DNA of 18,143 nucleotides from Candidatus Competibacteraceae bacterium (GTDB taxonomy: Bacteria; Pseudomonadota; Gammaproteobacteria; Competibacterales; Competibacteraceae). Positions 15,308 through 18,143 of this stretch are shown in pieces. Below the pieces are notes generated by a model. That model did not search any database. It worked only from the letters and a program-made list of their open reading frames with translations, and was not told the origin of the DNA. Made by a program: the position numbers and the translations under genes. The stretch is from assembly GCA_003527885.1 (NCBI GenBank), contig DPWB01000411.1, positions 1 to 18,143 of the forward strand. Direction: 5' to 3'. How positions within the stretch are numbered: position 1 is the stretch's first letter; each line of letters begins with the position of its first letter.

Positions 15308-16458
15308 CCCGACACCTTTCTGATCCACTGGTCCACGGCGACGGCGAAGATGATCAGCACGCCGATCAGGAAAAAGGTCCATTGCGGGTCGGTGCCGACC
15401 AGCCGCAGACCCATCTCGAACACGCCGACAATCAGCGCCCCGAAGAACATGCCGACGATGCTGCCGCGCCCGCCGAACAGCGAGATGCCGCCGATCACCA
15501 CTGCGGTGATCGACTGGATGTTGCCCAGTTGCCCGGTCGAGGCGGTGGGCGAGACCGAGCCGAACCGCCCGATCATCACCCAGCCCGCGATGGCGCAGAA
15601 GAATCCGGCCAGCGCATAGACCTGGATCAGCACCTTTTTCGTCGGCACGCCGGCCAGGGCCGCGGCGTCCGGGTCGTCGCCGGTGGCATAGACATGCCGC
15701 CCCCAGGCGGTCGAGCGCAGCACATAGGCCATGATCGCGACCAGAAGGATCAGCAGGAACACGGCATAAAGCACCTTCACCCCGGTGCCCGGCATCGCAT
15801 CGAGGGTGACGAAGGCCGATTGCACGCTGGCCGGGTCGACGCCCTCGGCCGGGCGGGGCGTGCCGTAGAAGGTGACATCCTCGCCCCAGAAGCGCAGCGC
15901 CGGGGCCTGCGCCTCGATGTCCGAGGACCGGATCGTCTCGTTCTTGGAATAGATGAAATTCGACGCAAGGATGATCTGCCAGGTGCCCAGCGTCACGATG
16001 AAGGGGGGCAGCCGCATATAGGCGACCAGGACGCCGTTCACCGCGCCGATCGCCGCACCGCAAGCCAGGCCGATCACGATCGCCAGTTCCGCCGGCAGGC
16101 CGTAGCGGAAGGTGAACTGCCCCATGATGACGGACGAAAACACCGCCGTGGCGCCGACCGACAGGTCGATGCCCGCGGTCAGGATCACCAGCGTCTGCGC
16201 GCAACCGAGGATGCCGACGATGGCGATCTGCTGCAGGATGGTGCTGAGCGTGGTGGCCTTGAAGAAATTGTCCGCGACGACCCCGAAGATCACCAGCGAG
16301 ACCAGAAGCACGATCAGCGGCACGGCCGAAGGCGTCTGGTGCAGCCAGTGCTGCAGCCGTTTCAGCGTGTCGGCCTCGTGCTGGAATTCGGCCACCTTTT
16401 CCGAGGCGCCCTTCAGGCCCTCTTCAAAGGATGATGCCGCGCGGGGGTCCGAGGCCAT
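15304..16458 (-). CDS. frcC: Sugar ABC transporter permease (FrcC-like)
   Basis: A 384-residue inner-membrane permease of the branched-chain amino acid/ribose-type family (BPD_transp_2). A cytoplasmic N-terminus of about 43 residues is followed by roughly ten membrane segments. The motif TAGIDLSVGA (94-103) is conserved in RbsC-like permeases. A periplasmic insert around 170-215 (from FIYSKNETIRSSDIEAQAP on) fits the FrcC group. The ATG at 16456-16458 follows AGGG seven bases upstream. The frame is open further upstream to 16566, but that part lies in the intergenic hairpin region. Confidence 0.9.
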   Translation of the reverse strand: MASDPRAASSFEEGLKGASEKVAEFQHEADTLKRLQHWLHQTPSAVPLIVLLVSLVIFGVVADNFFKATTLSTILQQIAIVGILGCAQTLVILTAGIDLSVGATAVFSSVIMGQFTFRYGLPAELAIVIGLACGAAIGAVNGVLVAYMRLPPFIVTLGTWQIILASNFIYSKNETIRSSDIEAQAPALRFWGEDVTFYGTPRPAEGVDPASVQSAFVTLDAMPGTGVKVLYAVFLLILLVAIMAYVLRSTAWGRHVYATGDDPDAAALAGVPTKKVLIQVYALAGFFCAIAGWVMIGRFGSVSPTASTGQLGNIQSITAVVIGGISLFGGRGSIVGMFFGALIVGVFEMGLRLVGTDPQWTFFLIGVLIIFAVAVDQWIRKVSG

Positions 16459-16615
16459 GGCATTTCCCTTTCCTTCGTCCGCCGCGCAGGCGGGCCGGGC
16501 GCAACCGTCCCTGTGACCGGGGCGCCGTGCAAGAAGGGCGGCGCGGGGCCGCCCCTGCGGGTTCACTCTGGGTCAGGACCCGTGCCGGATCAATGGCAAC
16601 GGGCGACCGGGGGCA
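16459..16615 (-). other. frcB-frcC intergenic region
   Basis: The 157-base gap is the only sizeable space inside this operon. It holds a GC-rich hairpin (listed separately) and the frcC ribosome binding site. No small gene is supported. Confidence 0.5.
16530..16554 (-). terminator. Attenuator or partial terminator between frcB and frcC
   Basis: On the minus strand GGGCGGC (16554-16548) pairs exactly with GCCGCCC (16542-16536) around a five-base loop, followed by TTCTTG. The T-run is short, so it could protect the 3' end of frcB mRNA or stop part of the transcripts. Either would yield more binding protein than permease, a common pattern in ABC importer operons. Confidence 0.55.
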
Positions 16616-17632
16616 TCAGCCCCAGTACAGCTCCAGCCCCTTGACCGAGTCGATCGACTCGACGCCTTCGGCGGCCTGGTCGGTGATCAGCGACACGCCG
16701 GTATCGAAGAAGTCCTTGCCCTCGGTCGGCGCCGGCCTGGTGCCGTCGGCGGCGAATTTGGCGATGGCTTCGATGCCGAGCGAGGCCATCAGCAGCGGAT
16801 ACTGCTGCGAGGTGGCGCCGATCACGCCCGACTTGACGTCCTCGACGCCGGGGCAGCCACCGTCGACCGAGACGATCAGCGCGGTCTTGCCGGCGGCCTT
16901 CAGCGCCTCGTAGGCGCCCGCGGCGGAAGGTTCGTTGATGGTGTAGACCACGTTGATGTCGGGGTTCTTGGCCAGAAGCGCCTCCATCGCCTTCAGCCCG
17001 CCTTCCTCGTTGCCGGCGGTGACTTCGTTGCCGACGATGCGCGGGTCGGTCTCGTCACCCCATTTGGCGATGTCGACGGTGTCGATGCCGAAGCCGGTCA
17101 GGAAGCCCTGGTCGCGCAACACGTCGACCGAAGGCTGGCTGATCGCCAGGTCCAGCATGGCGATCTTTGCATTGGCGGCTTCGTCGCCCATCTTGGCGGC
17201 GGCCCATTGGCCGATCAGCAGCCCGGCCTTGAAGTTGTCGGTGGCAAAGGTGGCATCCGCTGCGTCGATCGGCTCAAGCGGCGTGTCCAGCGCGATGACC
17301 AGCAGGCCCGCCTCGCGTGCCGACTTGACCGAATCGACGATGGCCTTGGTGTCGGAGGCGGTGATCAGGATGCCCTTGGCGCCATCGGCGATGCAGGCTT
17401 CAATGGCCGCAACCTGGCTTTCATGGTCGCCGTCGATCTTGCCGGCATAGGATTTCAGCGACACGCCCAGTTCCGCCGCCTTGGCCGCGGCGCCTTCCTT
17501 CATCTTGACGAAGAAGGGGTTGGTGTCGGTCTTGGTGATCAGGCAGGCCGAGACGTCCTGCGCCAGCGCCGGGGCGGCAGACAGAAGCGCCGCAGTGGCC
17601 GCGCCCAGCAGGGCTTTGGTGGTGAATTTCAT
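16616..17632 (-). CDS. frcB: Periplasmic sugar-binding protein (FrcB-like)
   Basis: A 338-residue substrate-binding protein of the ribose/galactose type (Peripla_BP_4). A clear Sec signal peptide ([10 protein letters not shown]... PALA) ends at about Ala24. The mature part begins [20 protein letters not shown], the first strand and sugar-contacting region. [20 protein letters not shown] and [12 protein letters not shown] follow in the usual order, and [16 protein letters not shown] lies near the hinge. Fructose is the expected ligand from the operon type, but related proteins bind ribose or mannose. The ATG at 17630-17632 is preceded by GGAGG at seven bases, a near-perfect ribosome binding site. 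Confidence 0.9.
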   Translation of the reverse strand: MKFTTKALLGAATAALLSAAPALAQDVSACLITKTDTNPFFVKMKEGAAAKAAELGVSLKSYAGKIDGDHESQVAAIEACIADGAKGILITASDTKAIVDSVKSAREAGLLVIALDTPLEPIDAADATFATDNFKAGLLIGQWAAAKMGDEAANAKIAMLDLAISQPSVDVLRDQGFLTGFGIDTVDIAKWGDETDPRIVGNEVTAGNEEGGLKAMEALLAKNPDINVVYTINEPSAAGAYEALKAAGKTALIVSVDGGCPGVEDVKSGVIGATSQQYPLLMASLGIEAIAKFAADGTRPAPTEGKDFFDTGVSLITDQAAEGVESIDSVKGLELYWG

Positions 17633-17839
17633 GGTTGTCCTCCCAAGGATAGGGGCGTCTTGCCCCCGGATCAGAAAAGCTGTGCGCAGGGCCATCGCCC
17701 GTTGCGCCACCTTTCAAAGACACTGATTCCCCCCATCTGGTCAAGATAAATAAATCACTCTGAATTATTATTGACTTCGCAACGGTTTTTCCGGCAAGCT
17801 GGCCCGCAGGCACCCGGAGTTAGGGTGCGGGAGGTGGTG
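17633..17839. promoter_or_regulatory. Divergent frcB-frcR control region
   Basis: This 207-base region between divergent start codons contains an AT-rich core at about 17745-17775 in otherwise GC-rich DNA. AATAA (17749-17753) and TTATT (17765-17769) form an inverted pair around 11 bases, a possible operator for the adjacent ROK regulator. TTGACC on the minus strand and TTGACT on the plus strand (17770-17775) are candidate -35 boxes, without a convincing -10 at the proper spacing. The layout suggests autoregulation and control of frcBCAK by FrcR. Confidence 0.4.
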
Positions 17840-18057
17840 GTGAGAGAGCAGGAAGAGCTTGCGGCCGAGGCGCGCAATGTGCCGGAAGGGGGCGCCCCGC
17901 GGGGGTCCAACCAGTCCGGCATGCGCGCGCATAACGAGCGGCTGGTGCTGTCGCTGGTGCGCCGCGAGGCGCTGGCCAAATCCGATATCGCGCGGATGAC
18001 CGGGCTGTCGGCGCAGACAGTTTCGGTGATCATGCGCGCGCTGGAGCGGGACGGGCT
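17840..18057 (+). CDS. frcR: ROK-family transcriptional regulator, N-terminal fragment (FrcR-like)
   Basis: The first 72 codons of a repressor. RGSNQSGMRAHNERLVLSLV leads into a winged helix-turn-helix with AKSDIARMTGLSAQTVSVIM as the DNA-binding helices and RALERDGL as the start of the wing. This pattern is typical of ROK regulators that control sugar operons in Rhodobacteraceae. The missing part would be the ROK sugar-kinase-like domain. I chose the GTG at 17840 because GGGAGG lies five bases upstream; the frame is open from an ATG at 17771 without a binding site. The gene is cut by the adapter at 18058, and the open frame continues into adapter-encoded residues that are not real protein. 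Its divergent position beside frcB indicates it regulates that operon. Confidence 0.8.
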
Positions 18058-18143
18058 CTGTCTCTTATACACATCTCCGAGCCCACGAGACCGTACTAGA
18101 TCTCGTATGCCGTCTTCTGCTTGAAAAAAAAAAAAAAAGAAGT
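18058..18143. other. Nextera transposase adapter, i7 index and read-through (non-biological)
   Basis: CTGTCTCTTATACACATCT (18058-18076) is the Tn5 mosaic-end read-through, followed by CCGAGCCCACGAGAC (18077-18091), the index CGTACTAG (18092-18099, N702) and the complement of P7 (18100-18123). A run of 15 A follows, then GAAGT. It is the inverted copy of the adapter at the left end. Confidence 0.99.

Noticed and set aside
33..18123. Terminal inverted repeats resembling mobile-element or linear-replicon ends
   Set aside because: They match Illumina P7, a known index and Nextera primer sequence, so they come from library preparation.

Overview
This window is a short-read assembly contig, not a clean stretch of one genome. 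Both ends carry untrimmed Illumina Nextera i7 adapter sequence (33-75, and inverted at 18058-18123). The same 8-base index (CTAGTACG / CGTACTAG, the Nextera N702 barcode) is present at each end, followed outward by homopolymer read-through. Real sequence therefore runs from about 76 to about 18057. Codon use and gene content suggest that this interior is itself a join of two organisms. Positions 76 to roughly 12.9 kb look like a GC-rich gammaproteobacterium (a wastewater-type relative is only a guess). About 12.9-18.06 kb looks like an alphaproteobacterium of Rhodobacteraceae type, with a fructose-type frcBCAK transport operon, CTG/ATC/TCG-rich codons and little TTG. The likely join lies inside mrpA, a gene both lineages carry.

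Left part, in order: the first 64 codons of an NhaD-type Na+/H+ antiporter (minus strand, cut by the adapter); the decayed C-terminal end of an MFS transporter with an in-frame stop; a perfect 14-bp AT-rich inverted repeat at its broken edge; and a two-gene minus-strand unit of a large MGH1/GH63-like glycoside hydrolase and a glucose 1-dehydrogenase-like SDR. A divergent DUF1345 membrane protein gene follows. A minus-strand group then holds a small unknown protein, a GGDEF diguanylate cyclase with an apparent inhibitory site, and a SYLF-like lipoprotein. A small plus-strand ORF with its own candidate promoter and a good terminator comes next, then a truncated TRAP small permease (DctQ).

Middle: a complete, tightly overlapping Mrp/Pha multisubunit Na+(K+)/H+ antiporter operon on the minus strand, ordered mrpA/B fusion, C, D, E, F, G (13738 down to 7951). 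C to G and the C-terminal two thirds of the A/B fusion match the left-hand genome. The N-terminal third of MrpA has the codon habit of the right-hand genome.

Right part: a sugar ABC transport operon on the minus strand, frcB (binding protein), frcC (permease), frcA (ATPase), frcK (kinase), with 4-base overlaps from C to K and a GC-rich hairpin between B and C. The divergent ROK-family regulator gene frcR is cut by the right adapter.

I found no RNA genes, CRISPR arrays, complete mobile elements or convincing new system. The terminal inverted repeat that might suggest a mobile element is sequencing adapter. The most useful points are the contamination, the probable chimera, the two decayed transporter genes and the glycoside hydrolase/dehydrogenase pair.
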